Shown here one piece after another: positions 16,445 through 24,791 of a stretch of 39,950 nt of DNA. The stretch comes from JAJDGF01 sp031549325 (GTDB lineage: Bacteria > Bacillota > Clostridia > Christensenellales > Aristaeellaceae), in assembly GCA_031549325.1 (NCBI GenBank), contig JAVBQA010000044.1, positions 1-39,950 on the forward strand. Reading direction: 5' to 3'. The translations under genes were made by a program, and so were the position numbers. The notes beneath the pieces were generated by a model, which was not told where the DNA came from, did no database searches, and worked only from the letters and a program-made list of their open reading frames with translations. How positions within the stretch are numbered: the stretch's first letter is position 1; each line of letters starts with the position of its first letter.

Positions 16445-17133
16445 ACGCGGAGCAGATCATCGAGCGCATCCGGAGCGCCGTGAAAAAAACCCCGGTGAAG
16501 GTGTATATCAACGCGGACGGGCCCATCGAGTTCCCGAACTGCAAGGTTTTCGGAGAGCGCAGCCTGGTGGTGTTTGGCGACTGGGCGGACGTGCAGCCGG
16601 TGCTGGAGCGGCACAGAGCGCAAATTCGGGACATCGAGATTGAGAACGACCGGCGCAACAGCGCGCTGCCGCTGCTGGACATCAAGGGCATCAACGCGCG
16701 CATCGAGCCGGGCGCGGTCATCCGGGAGCAGGTGGAGATCGGCGACCGCGCGGTCATTATGATGGGCGCGATCCTGAACATCGGCGCGGTCGTGGGCGCT
16801 GACACCATGATCGACATGGGCGTGGTGCTGGGCGGCCGGGCGATGGTGGGCGCGCGCTGCCACATCGGCGCGGGCGCCGTGCTGGCCGGCGTGGTGGAGC
16901 CCGCCAGCGCCACTCCGGTGGTCGTAGAGGACGATGTGATGATCGGCGCCAACGCCGTGGTGCTGGAGGGCGTGCGCATCGGCGCGGGCGCGGTGGTGGC
17001 CGCGGGCAGCGTGGTGATCGCGGATGTGGCTCCCGGCGCGGTGGTGGCGGGCGTCCCGGCGCGCTTCATCAAGCAGAAGGACGAGAACACCCAGAAAAAG
17101 ACCGCGCTGGTGGACGCGCTGCGCTCTCTATAG
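16441..17133 (+). CDS. dapH: 2,3,4,5-tetrahydropyridine-2,6-dicarboxylate N-acetyltransferase
   Basis: This enzyme acetylates tetrahydrodipicolinate, committing the cell to the acetylase variant of DAP synthesis typical of Bacillota. The 230-residue product has a short N-terminal alpha/beta part (KVYINADGPIEFPNCKVFG) and then a left-handed beta helix of hexapeptide repeats, visible as recurring IxxGAxI/VGA units from about residue 82 to 205, ending in AGVPARFIK. N-acetyl rather than N-succinyl transfer is inferred from family length, the DapH-like N-terminus and the M20 deacetylase gene diverging from this operon. It overlaps dapB by 4 nt. Confidence 0.94.
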   Translation: MNAEQIIERIRSAVKKTPVKVYINADGPIEFPNCKVFGERSLVVFGDWADVQPVLERHRAQIRDIEIENDRRNSALPLLDIKGINARIEPGAVIREQVEIGDRAVIMMGAILNIGAVVGADTMIDMGVVLGGRAMVGARCHIGAGAVLAGVVEPASATPVVVEDDVMIGANAVVLEGVRIGAGAVVAAGSVVIADVAPGAVVAGVPARFIKQKDENTQKKTALVDALRSL

Positions 17134-17214
17134 CTTGGGGAGCCGCCGGACCGATCGATCGCCTGGCCCGATTGGCCCATCAATTGACCATACCGCATCT
17201 TTTGTCTACGAATC

Positions 17215-17256
17215 ACCCCCTTGTTGCTTGACAAGGGGGTTTGTTGTTGTTATGCT
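17215..17256 (+). promoter_or_regulatory. promoter embedded in a perfect hairpin
   Basis: A 10-bp perfect inverted repeat (17215-17224 with 17231-17240, six-base loop) follows the dap operon, then T-rich DNA, so it can act as its terminator. The loop and right arm also contain a perfect TTGACA (17228-17233), placed 17 bases before TATGCT (17251-17256). This makes a promoter for the isomerase gene that starts at 17316. The repeat could alternatively be an operator. The rest of the 17134-17315 gap shows nothing else I can name. Confidence 0.6.
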
Positions 17257-17315
17257 CTTTTTACATACTCGCAACCATTGCGCGCCGCAATGGTACATAT
17301 AAGGAGGGGCATTTC

Positions 17316-18134
17316 ATGAAGGTCGCATACACGGGCTGGACCTGGCTGGTCAACCACAAGGATAACTACAAGTATGAGTTCGAGCAGAGTCTGGCGGCGG
17401 CGGCCGACCTGAACTATGCGGCGGTGGAGAACTTCGCGTTCATCACCAAGTACTACGACAACAACGCCGCCGAGGTCAAAGAGCTGCTGGACAAGTACGG
17501 CCTGGAGATGGCCAACCTGTACCTGCACTTCTCGGAAGATCCGGAGGTCGACTACCAGAACGCCGTCAGCTATCTGGATTTCATGAAGAAGATCGGCGCC
17601 ACCTATATGAACATGCAGGCCGTGATGTGGCGCGAAGCCCCGAACGACCGCCCCACCGACAAGGAGGCCATTCTGCGCTACGCCCAGTTGTCCGACCGCA
17701 TCGGCAAGCTGCTCAAGGACAACGGCTGTGTGGCCTGCTTCCATCCCCATGCCAACACCGCCGTCTTCACCGAGGAGCAGATCGACCTGTTCCTGGCGAA
17801 CACCAACCCCGAGTACGTCACGCTCTGCCCGGACACCGCCCACATCACCATCGCGGGCATGGATCCGGTCAAGGCGTTTGAGAAGTACGTCGGCCGCATC
17901 GGCTATGTGCACCTGAAGGACGTGGATCCGGACGTGAACTTCGACCCGGCCTGGCCGATGAACCGCTTCCGCGCGCTGGGCGTGGGCACGGTGGACTTCA
18001 AGGGCGTTTACAACGCGCTGGTCAAAGGCGGCTATGACGGCGTGCTGTGCGTCGAGCTTGACCGGCCCATGGTCTGCAACTACCGCTCGGCGCAGGTGTC
18101 CCGCATGTACCTGCACAATGTGCTCGGGCTGTAG
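17316..18134 (+). CDS. sugar phosphate isomerase/epimerase family protein (IolE-like TIM barrel)
   Basis: The 272-residue product belongs to the xylose-isomerase-like TIM-barrel superfamily, whose members isomerise, epimerise or dehydrate sugars and polyols using a bound divalent metal. Likely metal or active-site residues appear in ACFHPHAN, LCPDTAHI, YVHLKDVD and CVELDR, in the usual order along the barrel. Inosose dehydratase IolE is the closest known type by motif, but there are no other inositol genes here. AAGGAGGGG precedes ATG 17316. It lies just upstream of the glycyl radical enzyme genes and may act in the same pathway. Confidence 0.82.
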   Translation: MKVAYTGWTWLVNHKDNYKYEFEQSLAAAADLNYAAVENFAFITKYYDNNAAEVKELLDKYGLEMANLYLHFSEDPEVDYQNAVSYLDFMKKIGATYMNMQAVMWREAPNDRPTDKEAILRYAQLSDRIGKLLKDNGCVACFHPHANTAVFTEEQIDLFLANTNPEYVTLCPDTAHITIAGMDPVKAFEKYVGRIGYVHLKDVDPDVNFDPAWPMNRFRALGVGTVDFKGVYNALVKGGYDGVLCVELDRPMVCNYRSAQVSRMYLHNVLGL

Positions 18135-18153
18135 GCAATTTGGATTCTGATGG

Positions 18154-18182
18154 TTTCAAGCGCGCCGCCTTTGTGTTATGAT
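18154..18182 (+). promoter_or_regulatory. possible promoter of the glycyl radical genes
   Basis: TATGAT (18177-18182) lies 17 bases after a poor -35 (TTTCAA, 18154-18159), 38 bases before the activase start. The 85-base gap from the isomerase gene has no clear terminator, so readthrough is also possible. Confidence 0.4.
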
Positions 18183-18219
18183 AAGGGCGACGCGCTTACT
18201 CGTTTTCGGGAGGATCGGA

Positions 18220-19101
18220 ATGAACCTGACCGTGTTTGAAAAGGGGTTCAATTTCTCTGAGGATGGGCCGGGCAACCGGCTGGTGCTGCACCTGCAGGGC
18301 TGCAACCTTCGCTGTCCCTGGTGCGCCAACCCGGAGGGCATTCCCGTGGAGCCGCCGCTGATGCAGCTTCTAAAGCCGCTGCCCGATTGGGCCTGTCCCC
18401 GCGGCGCGGTGAAGGATGGCGCGCTGGACCGCTCGGCCTGCCGGGGCTGCGCGCGCCGCGAGTGCGTGAGCGTGAACCGCAACCGGGCGCTGTGCGTGAA
18501 GGCGGTCACAAAACCCGTTCCCGACTGGTTTGCCGAGGTGCTGTCCGCCGAGCCTATGTTCTTTTCGGGCGGCGGGCTGACGCTGACCGGGGGCGAGGTG
18601 TGCGTGCAGATTGACGCGGCGCTTGCGCTGCTCCGGCTGTGTCGGGCGCAGGGCATCCACACGGCCGTCGAGACCAATTTGGCCATGGGCCGGGCGAACG
18701 AGCTGTTTCCCGCGCTGGATCTGTTGATCGCCGACTACAAGCATCACGACGCCGGTACGCTGAAAAGCGTCACCGGAGCGGATCTCGCCACCGTGGAGCG
18801 CAATTTCTGTCTGGCGCTGGAGCGGGGGCTGCCCACCATCCTGCGCATTCCGCTGATCTCTGGGTTCAACGCGGGGGAACCCGACATGGAGGGGTTCGCA
18901 AAAGCGCTAAAGCGCATGGCAGGACGCGATGCGAATGATTGCCTGTCGGTGGAGCTGCTGAGCTACCACGAGTATGGCAAGGAGAAATGGGCCCAGTGCG
19001 GCTTGGAGTATAAGATGGCGAATGGGCATGTGGAGCCCGGGCTCAGGGCGGCGCTGGCGGCGCGGCTTCGGGCGGATGGACTGACCGTGATTTCCACCTG
19101 A
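18220..19101 (+). CDS. glycyl radical enzyme activating enzyme (radical SAM)
   Basis: This protein would install the glycyl radical on the enzyme encoded next. The 293-residue product begins NLTVFEKGFNFSEDGPG and carries the radical-SAM cluster motif C28-x3-C32-x2-C35. GGGLTLTGGEV stands in place of the commoner GGE(P) motif. Extra cysteines C59, C74, C77, C82 and C92 form a shortened insert that may hold one auxiliary iron-sulphur cluster, as in activases of non-PFL glycyl radical enzymes. CGGGAGGATC precedes ATG 18220; an upstream in-frame ATG at 18178 lacks a ribosome binding site. It is 14 bases from the enzyme gene, so the pairing is secure. Confidence 0.93.
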   Translation: MNLTVFEKGFNFSEDGPGNRLVLHLQGCNLRCPWCANPEGIPVEPPLMQLLKPLPDWACPRGAVKDGALDRSACRGCARRECVSVNRNRALCVKAVTKPVPDWFAEVLSAEPMFFSGGGLTLTGGEVCVQIDAALALLRLCRAQGIHTAVETNLAMGRANELFPALDLLIADYKHHDAGTLKSVTGADLATVERNFCLALERGLPTILRIPLISGFNAGEPDMEGFAKALKRMAGRDANDCLSVELLSYHEYGKEKWAQCGLEYKMANGHVEPGLRAALAARLRADGLTVIST

Positions 19102-19115
19102 GGAGGGCAAAAGGT

Positions 19116-21485
19116 ATGGGCATCGGAACACATGGGCGGATCACCGAAATGGCCAAAGCGCTGTTCGCCGATGAGCGCGCGCGCACGCGGCTGGACGGCT
19201 GGTTTCTGATCAAAGAGGCGCAGATGAGGGCGGAGCGCGCAGCCAAAGGGCTTTCGCCCATGGAGCGCGCGGCGCTGCTGAATCGGGTCGCGGTGGAAAC
19301 TGTGCCGCTGGACATCCCGCCGGACGCGATCTTCTGCGGCACCCAGCGCGACGCGTTTGCCCGCAGCTACGCGCTGATCAATCCGGCGTTCACCGTGGAG
19401 TCGTTCAGCGGCTACTGCGATCCGACGGCGGTGTACGGCGACATCGAGCCGTGCGCGGACATCCCGCAGGCGCGCATCGACGCTGTGCGCGCGTTCTACC
19501 AGGACTCGGATTACGTGCGCGCGCTCAGCGAGACTTACAAAGAGGTAGAGCGCGAGACGGCCGAGGTGGCGTTCTTCGTGGAGCAGGTCACCGGGCATGT
19601 AATCCCGGACGTGCGCCCGATCCTGCGGGACGGCGTCGCCGCGCGGATCGCCCGGATCGACGAGAAGCTGGCGGCAGAGAAGGACCGCGAGGTGCAGGCC
19701 AACTTGCGCGCCATGAGGGCATCCCTCGAATGCGTGCTGGTGCTGGCGGGCCGTTACCGCGCGCTTGCCGAGGACCACGCAAAACAAGCCACCGGTGAGC
19801 GCAGGGAGCAGCTGGAACACATGGCGCAGGCGCTGGCGAAGGTGCCCGAGCGCGGCGCGGACACGCTGTTCGAGGCGATCCAGAGCTTCATGTTGCTGTG
19901 GCAGGTCATGTGCATTGAGCAGGCGCCCAATCCGTTTGCGTTCTCGGTGGGCAACGCAGATCGCATCTTTGAGCCGTTCCGCGCCCAGGAAAACCTCAGC
20001 CGTGAGGACGCCGCCGCGCTTTTGAAGCACTTGCTGGTGTTCTTCAACGTGGGCGACCGCAGCTGGGCCATCAGCCAGAACCTGATCATTTCCGGGCGCG
20101 ACGAGCGGGGTGACGACCTGACCAACGAAACCAGCTACGCGCTGCTGGACGCTTATTTTGACATGAACCTGCCCCAGCCCATCCTGTCGGTGAAGCTGAG
20201 CAACGCAACGCCGGACGCGCTGTACCAGGCGCTCGGACGGTTCTGGTTCACCCCGGGCGCGCTGACGCCGTCGCTGTTCAACGACGAGGCCGTGTTCCAG
20301 GTGTTGCGTGCGGCGGGCGTCGAGGAACAGGATCTGCCAGATTACGCCATCGCGGGCTGCCAGGAGCCGCTCATCATGGGCAAGGACAACGGCAACACCA
20401 CGAACGCCTGGCTGAACCTGGGCAAAATTCTGGAGCTGACGCTGAACGACGGCAAATCGCTGCTGACCGGAAGCGACATCGGCACGGCGCTCGAGCCGTT
20501 GGCTCCCTTGGAAGCGCTTACAGGCGTTCGCGAGCGGTTTTACCGCAATCTTTCCTGGTATCTGGACAAGATGCGTCGCGCCGCCAACGGCTGCACGCAG
20601 GCTGTCGCGCACCTGCCCGTTCCGTTCCTCAGCTGCCTGATGGGCGGCATCGACTCGGGCTACGACATGCGCGACACGAAACACCAAGGCACGAAATACA
20701 ACGGCAGCGGCTGCCTGATCCACGGGCTGGCCGTGGTGGCGGATTCGTTCGTGGCCATCGACGAGCTGCTGCGCGACCGCCCACAGGACGCGGGGCGGCT
20801 GCTGGCCGCGCTTCAGACCAATTTTGAGCGCGACGAGGCGCTGCGCCAGTTCCTGCTCACCTGCCCGAAGTACGGCAACAACATCCCGCAGGCGGACGAC
20901 GAAGCCGCGCGGATCGCCGGCCGCGTGGCCGACATGGTGGCGGATCTCCGTAACGATCTGGGCAACCCGTTCCGGCCGGACTTCTCCACCCCCTCGACCC
21001 ACCTGCTGTACGGCTACTGGGTGGGCGCGCTGCCCGATGGGCGCAAGGCGCGCGACATGCTGAACTATGGCGTCGACCCGCTGTATGGCGACGCCACGAG
21101 CGGCCTCGGGCTGCGCACACTGTCGGCAATGAAGCTGCCGTTTGAGAAGATGTGGGGCGGTTACGCGTCGCACCTGGGCATCGATCCCAAGTATTTCAGG
21201 AGTCCGGAGCTGACGATGAAAGGCATCGAGTTCCGCGACCGGGTGGTGCGCCCGCTGTTCTTCAACGCCGCGGCGCGGGCTGTCGCGCCGTTCTACCTGT
21301 ATGTGAATGTCACCACGCCCGACACGCTGAGGAAGGTGCTGGCGAACCCGAAGAAATATGCGCCCAACGGCGTGTATATCATGCGTATCCACGGCACATT
21401 CGTCAACTTCCTGGATCTATCCCCGGCGATTCAGCAGGACATCATCAAGCGGCTGGATCTTGAGTCCACCGCCATGGAGGCGTAG
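19116..21485 (+). CDS. glycyl radical enzyme of unknown substrate (dehydratase/lyase-like)
   Basis: The 789-residue protein is a glycyl radical enzyme. The thiyl cysteine lies in AIAGCQEP (C415, with E417 as the base typical of the eliminase group rather than pyruvate formate-lyase, which has two adjacent cysteines). The radical glycine is G760 in MRIHGTFVNFLDLSPAIQQD. The commoner form of this loop is RVSGY or RVAGY, so His and Thr beside the glycine are unusual. LPDGRKARDM is another family landmark. Neighbours are its activase, a sugar isomerase and an FGGY kinase, so the substrate may be a phosphorylated sugar or polyol. AGGAGGG precedes ATG 19116. Do not call it PFL. Confidence 0.9.
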   Translation: MGIGTHGRITEMAKALFADERARTRLDGWFLIKEAQMRAERAAKGLSPMERAALLNRVAVETVPLDIPPDAIFCGTQRDAFARSYALINPAFTVESFSGYCDPTAVYGDIEPCADIPQARIDAVRAFYQDSDYVRALSETYKEVERETAEVAFFVEQVTGHVIPDVRPILRDGVAARIARIDEKLAAEKDREVQANLRAMRASLECVLVLAGRYRALAEDHAKQATGERREQLEHMAQALAKVPERGADTLFEAIQSFMLLWQVMCIEQAPNPFAFSVGNADRIFEPFRAQENLSREDAAALLKHLLVFFNVGDRSWAISQNLIISGRDERGDDLTNETSYALLDAYFDMNLPQPILSVKLSNATPDALYQALGRFWFTPGALTPSLFNDEAVFQVLRAAGVEEQDLPDYAIAGCQEPLIMGKDNGNTTNAWLNLGKILELTLNDGKSLLTGSDIGTALEPLAPLEALTGVRERFYRNLSWYLDKMRRAANGCTQAVAHLPVPFLSCLMGGIDSGYDMRDTKHQGTKYNGSGCLIHGLAVVADSFVAIDELLRDRPQDAGRLLAALQTNFERDEALRQFLLTCPKYGNNIPQADDEAARIAGRVADMVADLRNDLGNPFRPDFSTPSTHLLYGYWVGALPDGRKARDMLNYGVDPLYGDATSGLGLRTLSAMKLPFEKMWGGYASHLGIDPKYFRSPELTMKGIEFRDRVVRPLFFNAAARAVAPFYLYVNVTTPDTLRKVLANPKKYAPNGVYIMRIHGTFVNFLDLSPAIQQDIIKRLDLESTAMEA

Positions 21486-21489
21486 ACGT

Positions 21490-22812
21490 ATGCGCGCGAT
21501 TGGCCTGGATATCGGCACCACCACGCTGTCGGCGGTGCGGATGGACGCGACAACCGGCGAGGTGCACAAAAGCCTCACCGTGCCCAACGACACGTTTGTC
21601 GCGGGCGAGCCATGGGCGCGGCTTCAGGATCCGGGGGCGATCCTGAGCAAGGCGCGCGCCATGATCGATGCGCTGATGGACGGCGAAAGGATCTGCTGCA
21701 TCGGGCTGACCGGCCAGATGCACGGGATTGTGTACGCCGACGAGGCGGGCAACGCCCTCTCTCCGCTTTACACCTGGCAGGATGGGCGGGGCGATCTGCC
21801 CATGGCGGACGGGCGCAGCTACGCCCGGGCGCTGTCCGCTGAGACAGGCCGGCCGCTGGCCACCGGCTACGGCGCGGTGACGCATTTTTACAACCTGCAA
21901 AATGGGCTGGCGCCAGCCGGCGCGCGCTGGGCGATGACCATCCACGATTACATCGGCATGCGGCTGACCGGACGAACCGAGCCGCTGATCCATGCGTCGG
22001 ATGCCGCCAGTTTGGGCGCGCCCGACTGGCCCGAGCTGGCCAGTTTTCTGCGGGTGACGGACAAAACCGAGTGCCTGGGCGCGCTTTGCGGCGTGCCGGT
22101 GGCCGTGGCGATTGGCGACAATCAGGCCAGTTTCATCGGCTCGGTGCGCGAGCCGGAGCGAAGCGTGCTAATCAACATCGGCACGGGCGGCCAGGTGTCG
22201 CTGGCCTGCGATTCGCCCGCCGCCATTTCCGGCTGCGAGGCGCGCCCGCTGACCGACGGGGCCACTTTGCTCGTTGGGTTTAGCCTGTGCGCCGGGCGCA
22301 GCTACGCGCTGCTGGAGCGCTGCTTCCGCGAGATCGCCGTGCTGGGCGGCGCGCAGGATGCGCCCATGTATGAAGCCATGAACAGGCTGGCGGATCTCGA
22401 GCTGGACGACCCGCTGAGCGTGCGAACCACGTTCTCCGGCACGCGCCAGCGGCCGGAAGCGCGCGGATCGATTGACAACATCGGCACCCAGAACCTGACC
22501 GCCGCGCACCTGGTGCAGGGCGTGCTCTCGGGCATGGTGGACGAGCTGCGCCAGCCGTATCTTCGGATGCTGCCCCACACAAAAAAAACGCCCACCGTGC
22601 TGGTGGGCTCGGGCAATGGGCTGCTGAAAAACCCGGCGCTGAAGCGGCTGTTTGAGCAGACGTTTGGCATGGCCATGGTCAGCCCGGCGCATCAGGAAGA
22701 GGCCGCCTATGGCGCGGCGCTGTTCGCGTTGGCGGCGTCGGGGGCGCGCCCGTCGCTGGCCGAGGCGCAAAAACTCATTCGGTATCTAGCCGATCCGGCG
22801 CCCACTGCCTAA
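21490..22812 (+). CDS. FGGY-family carbohydrate kinase (sedoheptulokinase-like)
   Basis: The 440-residue product is a sugar kinase of the FGGY/actin-fold family. It begins MRAIGLDIGTTTLSAV (phosphate-1 motif) and carries GLTGQMHGIVY, YTWQDGRG, the catalytic-region GDNQASFIG, INIGTGGQVS (phosphate-2) and VGSGNGL (adenosine motif). TGQMHG with YTWQDGRG recalls sedoheptulokinases, but family members also act on xylulose, ribulose, glycerol and other polyols, so the substrate is open. It starts four bases after the glycyl radical enzyme stop, with GGAGG at 21476-21480 inside that gene. Tight coupling implies that its product or substrate belongs to the same pathway. Confidence 0.88.
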   Translation: MRAIGLDIGTTTLSAVRMDATTGEVHKSLTVPNDTFVAGEPWARLQDPGAILSKARAMIDALMDGERICCIGLTGQMHGIVYADEAGNALSPLYTWQDGRGDLPMADGRSYARALSAETGRPLATGYGAVTHFYNLQNGLAPAGARWAMTIHDYIGMRLTGRTEPLIHASDAASLGAPDWPELASFLRVTDKTECLGALCGVPVAVAIGDNQASFIGSVREPERSVLINIGTGGQVSLACDSPAAISGCEARPLTDGATLLVGFSLCAGRSYALLERCFREIAVLGGAQDAPMYEAMNRLADLELDDPLSVRTTFSGTRQRPEARGSIDNIGTQNLTAAHLVQGVLSGMVDELRQPYLRMLPHTKKTPTVLVGSGNGLLKNPALKRLFEQTFGMAMVSPAHQEEAAYGAALFALAASGARPSLAEAQKLIRYLADPAPTA

Positions 22813-22828
22813 GCCTGCGCGAGATCGC

Positions 22829-23593
22829 TCATTCCCTCTCCGCCATCGGATTCGCGGGGAACACGGGCATCTCCGGCACGTCCTCCCCCTCCCCGGCCGG
22901 CCCGATCACAAAATCGAAATACTGCCCGGGGAACGGCTCGCCATTCAGCGCGTAGTGCCACCACTCGTTGGTATACGCCGAGAAACCGCTCTGTTCCATG
23001 ATTTGCTTGAGCGCCCTGCGGTTCTGCTGCTGCTCGTTTGTCAGCCCCTTCGCGCCGTGGTGGGATTTTGCGTCCATCAGATCGAAGATCCCGCCCATGT
23101 CTAGCGCCTCGCCACTCTGCTGATCAACCAGCGTCAGATCGATGGCCGCGCCCCGGCTGTGGCCGGACTTCCTGGCTACGTAGCCCTGCTCGAACAGCTG
23201 GCTGCGCCTGAGCTTGGGGTAGTGCGCCTCGCGGGTCAGATCGTCCTCCGGCTCCGCGGCCCACAGAACAAACCGATCCACCGCGCGCTGGGGGCGGGCG
23301 GCGTCATAAACCAGTAGCGAATATCCCTGCGCATCCGCGCGCCGGGCGGCTTCCTCGAGCGCGGGCGACATCTTCTCCGCCAGCGCGATGCGGTTGGCTG
23401 AGTAGCCGTCCACCGGGCGCCCGGTGAAGTTGTCGCTTCCCGCGTATTTCGCGTCCCAGGCGATGCCGGGCAGCGCCACGTCCAGATAAACAAAGCCCTC
23501 GGGCAGCGCGTATGCCATGCCCAGATCCCCCTCCTCAGCAGTTTCAGCGGAGGGCGTCTGCTGCACATAGGCCATCGGCACATCGTGAATCAA
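22829..23593 (-). CDS. D-alanyl-D-alanine dipeptidase (VanX/DdpX family)
   Basis: The 254-residue product is a zinc dipeptidase of family M15D that splits D-Ala-D-Ala. The metal and catalytic residues are visible in SGHSRGAAID (His and Asp ligands) and NEWWHYAL (catalytic Glu, third His ligand), with YDAARPQRAV containing the conserved arginine. No signal peptide is seen, so it is probably cytosolic. The start is a TTG at 23593, chosen because GAGGTGA lies just upstream; ATG 23575 has no ribosome binding site. No vanH/vanA/vanRS genes are present, so peptidoglycan turnover or D-Ala recycling is likelier than glycopeptide resistance. Confidence 0.9.
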   Translation of the reverse strand: MIHDVPMAYVQQTPSAETAEEGDLGMAYALPEGFVYLDVALPGIAWDAKYAGSDNFTGRPVDGYSANRIALAEKMSPALEEAARRADAQGYSLLVYDAARPQRAVDRFVLWAAEPEDDLTREAHYPKLRRSQLFEQGYVARKSGHSRGAAIDLTLVDQQSGEALDMGGIFDLMDAKSHHGAKGLTNEQQQNRRALKQIMEQSGFSAYTNEWWHYALNGEPFPGQYFDFVIGPAGEGEDVPEMPVFPANPMAERE

Positions 23594-23641
23594 AGGGTCA
23601 CCTCATCGCTGTAATATTACTTTTCGAAAACATACCCCGTC

Positions 23642-23670
23642 TTGCGCGCGCGCATGCACAGGTATATAAT
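23642..23670 (+). promoter_or_regulatory. predicted promoter of pfkA
   Basis: TATAAT (23665-23670) with TTGCGC (23642-23647) 17 bases upstream, about 70 bases before the pfkA start. The -10 is perfect and the -35 weak. Confidence 0.6.
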
Positions 23671-23742
23671 ACACAAGGAATTCCCCAAACACAAGCGCCA
23701 AATCCGTGCGGGGCAGCAGGCATCAGACTTCAGGAGGCACCC

Positions 23743-24789
23743 ATGAAAAGAATCGGCGTATTGACTTCCGGCGGCGACGCGCCCGGCATGAACGCGGCCA
23801 TCCGCGCCGTGGTGCGCACCTCCCTCAGCAACAGCATGTCGTGCGTGGGTTTTAAGCGCGGCTACAACGGCGTGCTGATGCGCTCCACCGACCAGATTGA
23901 CGATTACCAGATCATGACCTCGCGCTCGGTGTCCGACAAGATCCACCGGGGCGGCACGTTTTTGATGACCGCGCGCTGCTTGGACTTCACGCAGCCCGAG
24001 GTGCAGGACAAGGCCATAAAAAACCTGCGCACGCTGGGCATCGAGGGCCTGGTGGCCATCGGCGGCGACGGCACGTTCCGCGGGCTATCGGCGCTGTCGG
24101 GCAAGGGGTTTCCGGTCATTGGAATCCCGGGAACCATTGACAACGACCTGGAATACACCGATTCTACGATCGGTTTTGACACCGCGCTGAACACCGCGTG
24201 CGAGTGCATCAACCGCATCCGCGAGACCAGCGATTCCCACGAGCGCGCCAGCATGGTCACCGTCATGGGCAGAAACTGCGGCGACATCGCGCTGCACACC
24301 GCGCTGGCTTGCGGCGCCGAGATCGTGATGATCCCCGAAAGAAAGTGGAGCGTGGAGCAGATCGCCGACCACGTCAAGTGGGGCGTGATGAAGGGCAAGC
24401 GCTCCATGATCATGATCGTGGCGGAGGGCGCGGTGGCCTCGCTGACAAGCGACATCGACAAGATCTGCGCCGAACATGAGCAGCTCTCAGACATCAACAA
24501 AGACCGGCTCGACACCAACCACATCGCGCGCATGGTCGAGGTGCTGTCCGGCCAGGAAACCAGAAACACCGTTCTTGGCTACACCCAGCGCGGCGGCAGC
24601 CCGACGGCGTTCGACCGCGTTCTGGCCTCTCGGCTGGGCGCGCGCGCCGTGGATCTGCTCAAGGCCGACAAGAGCGGGCTGGCCGTGGGCATCAAGAAGA
24701 ACAAGCTGATGGAGGTGCCAATCGAGGAGGCGCGCGGCGGGCGCAAGGCCGACGCCGAGCTGCTGCACCTGATTGACGTGCTGTCGTAG
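23743..24789 (+). CDS. pfkA: ATP-dependent 6-phosphofructokinase
   Basis: PfkA phosphorylates fructose 6-phosphate, the committing step of glycolysis. The 348-residue protein begins KRIGVLTSGGDAPGMN. It has the GGDGT motif (107-111), where the second glycine after the aspartate marks ATP rather than pyrophosphate as donor, the catalytic PGTIDND (D133), and VMGRNCGDIA for fructose 6-phosphate binding. It is somewhat longer than the 320-residue E. coli form. CAGGAGGCACCC precedes ATG 23743. The rRNA methyltransferase gene follows after two bases. Confidence 0.95.
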   Translation: MKRIGVLTSGGDAPGMNAAIRAVVRTSLSNSMSCVGFKRGYNGVLMRSTDQIDDYQIMTSRSVSDKIHRGGTFLMTARCLDFTQPEVQDKAIKNLRTLGIEGLVAIGGDGTFRGLSALSGKGFPVIGIPGTIDNDLEYTDSTIGFDTALNTACECINRIRETSDSHERASMVTVMGRNCGDIALHTALACGAEIVMIPERKWSVEQIADHVKWGVMKGKRSMIMIVAEGAVASLTSDIDKICAEHEQLSDINKDRLDTNHIARMVEVLSGQETRNTVLGYTQRGGSPTAFDRVLASRLGARAVDLLKADKSGLAVGIKKNKLMEVPIEEARGGRKADAELLHLIDVLS

Positions 24790-24791
24790 AA

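Noticed and set aside
18963..21392. 809-residue open frame antisense to the glycyl radical enzyme gene
   Set aside because: It mirrors the codon structure of a strongly supported gene, is rich in His/Arg/Gln, and has no recognisable motif or ribosome binding site: a GC-rich shadow.
19116..21485. Pyruvate formate-lyase assignment for the glycyl radical enzyme
   Set aside because: PFL has two adjacent active-site cysteines; this protein has a single GCQEP cysteine and sits with a sugar kinase.
22829..23593. Vancomycin-resistance gene cluster
   Set aside because: Only the dipeptidase is present; no vanH, ligase or two-component genes in the window.
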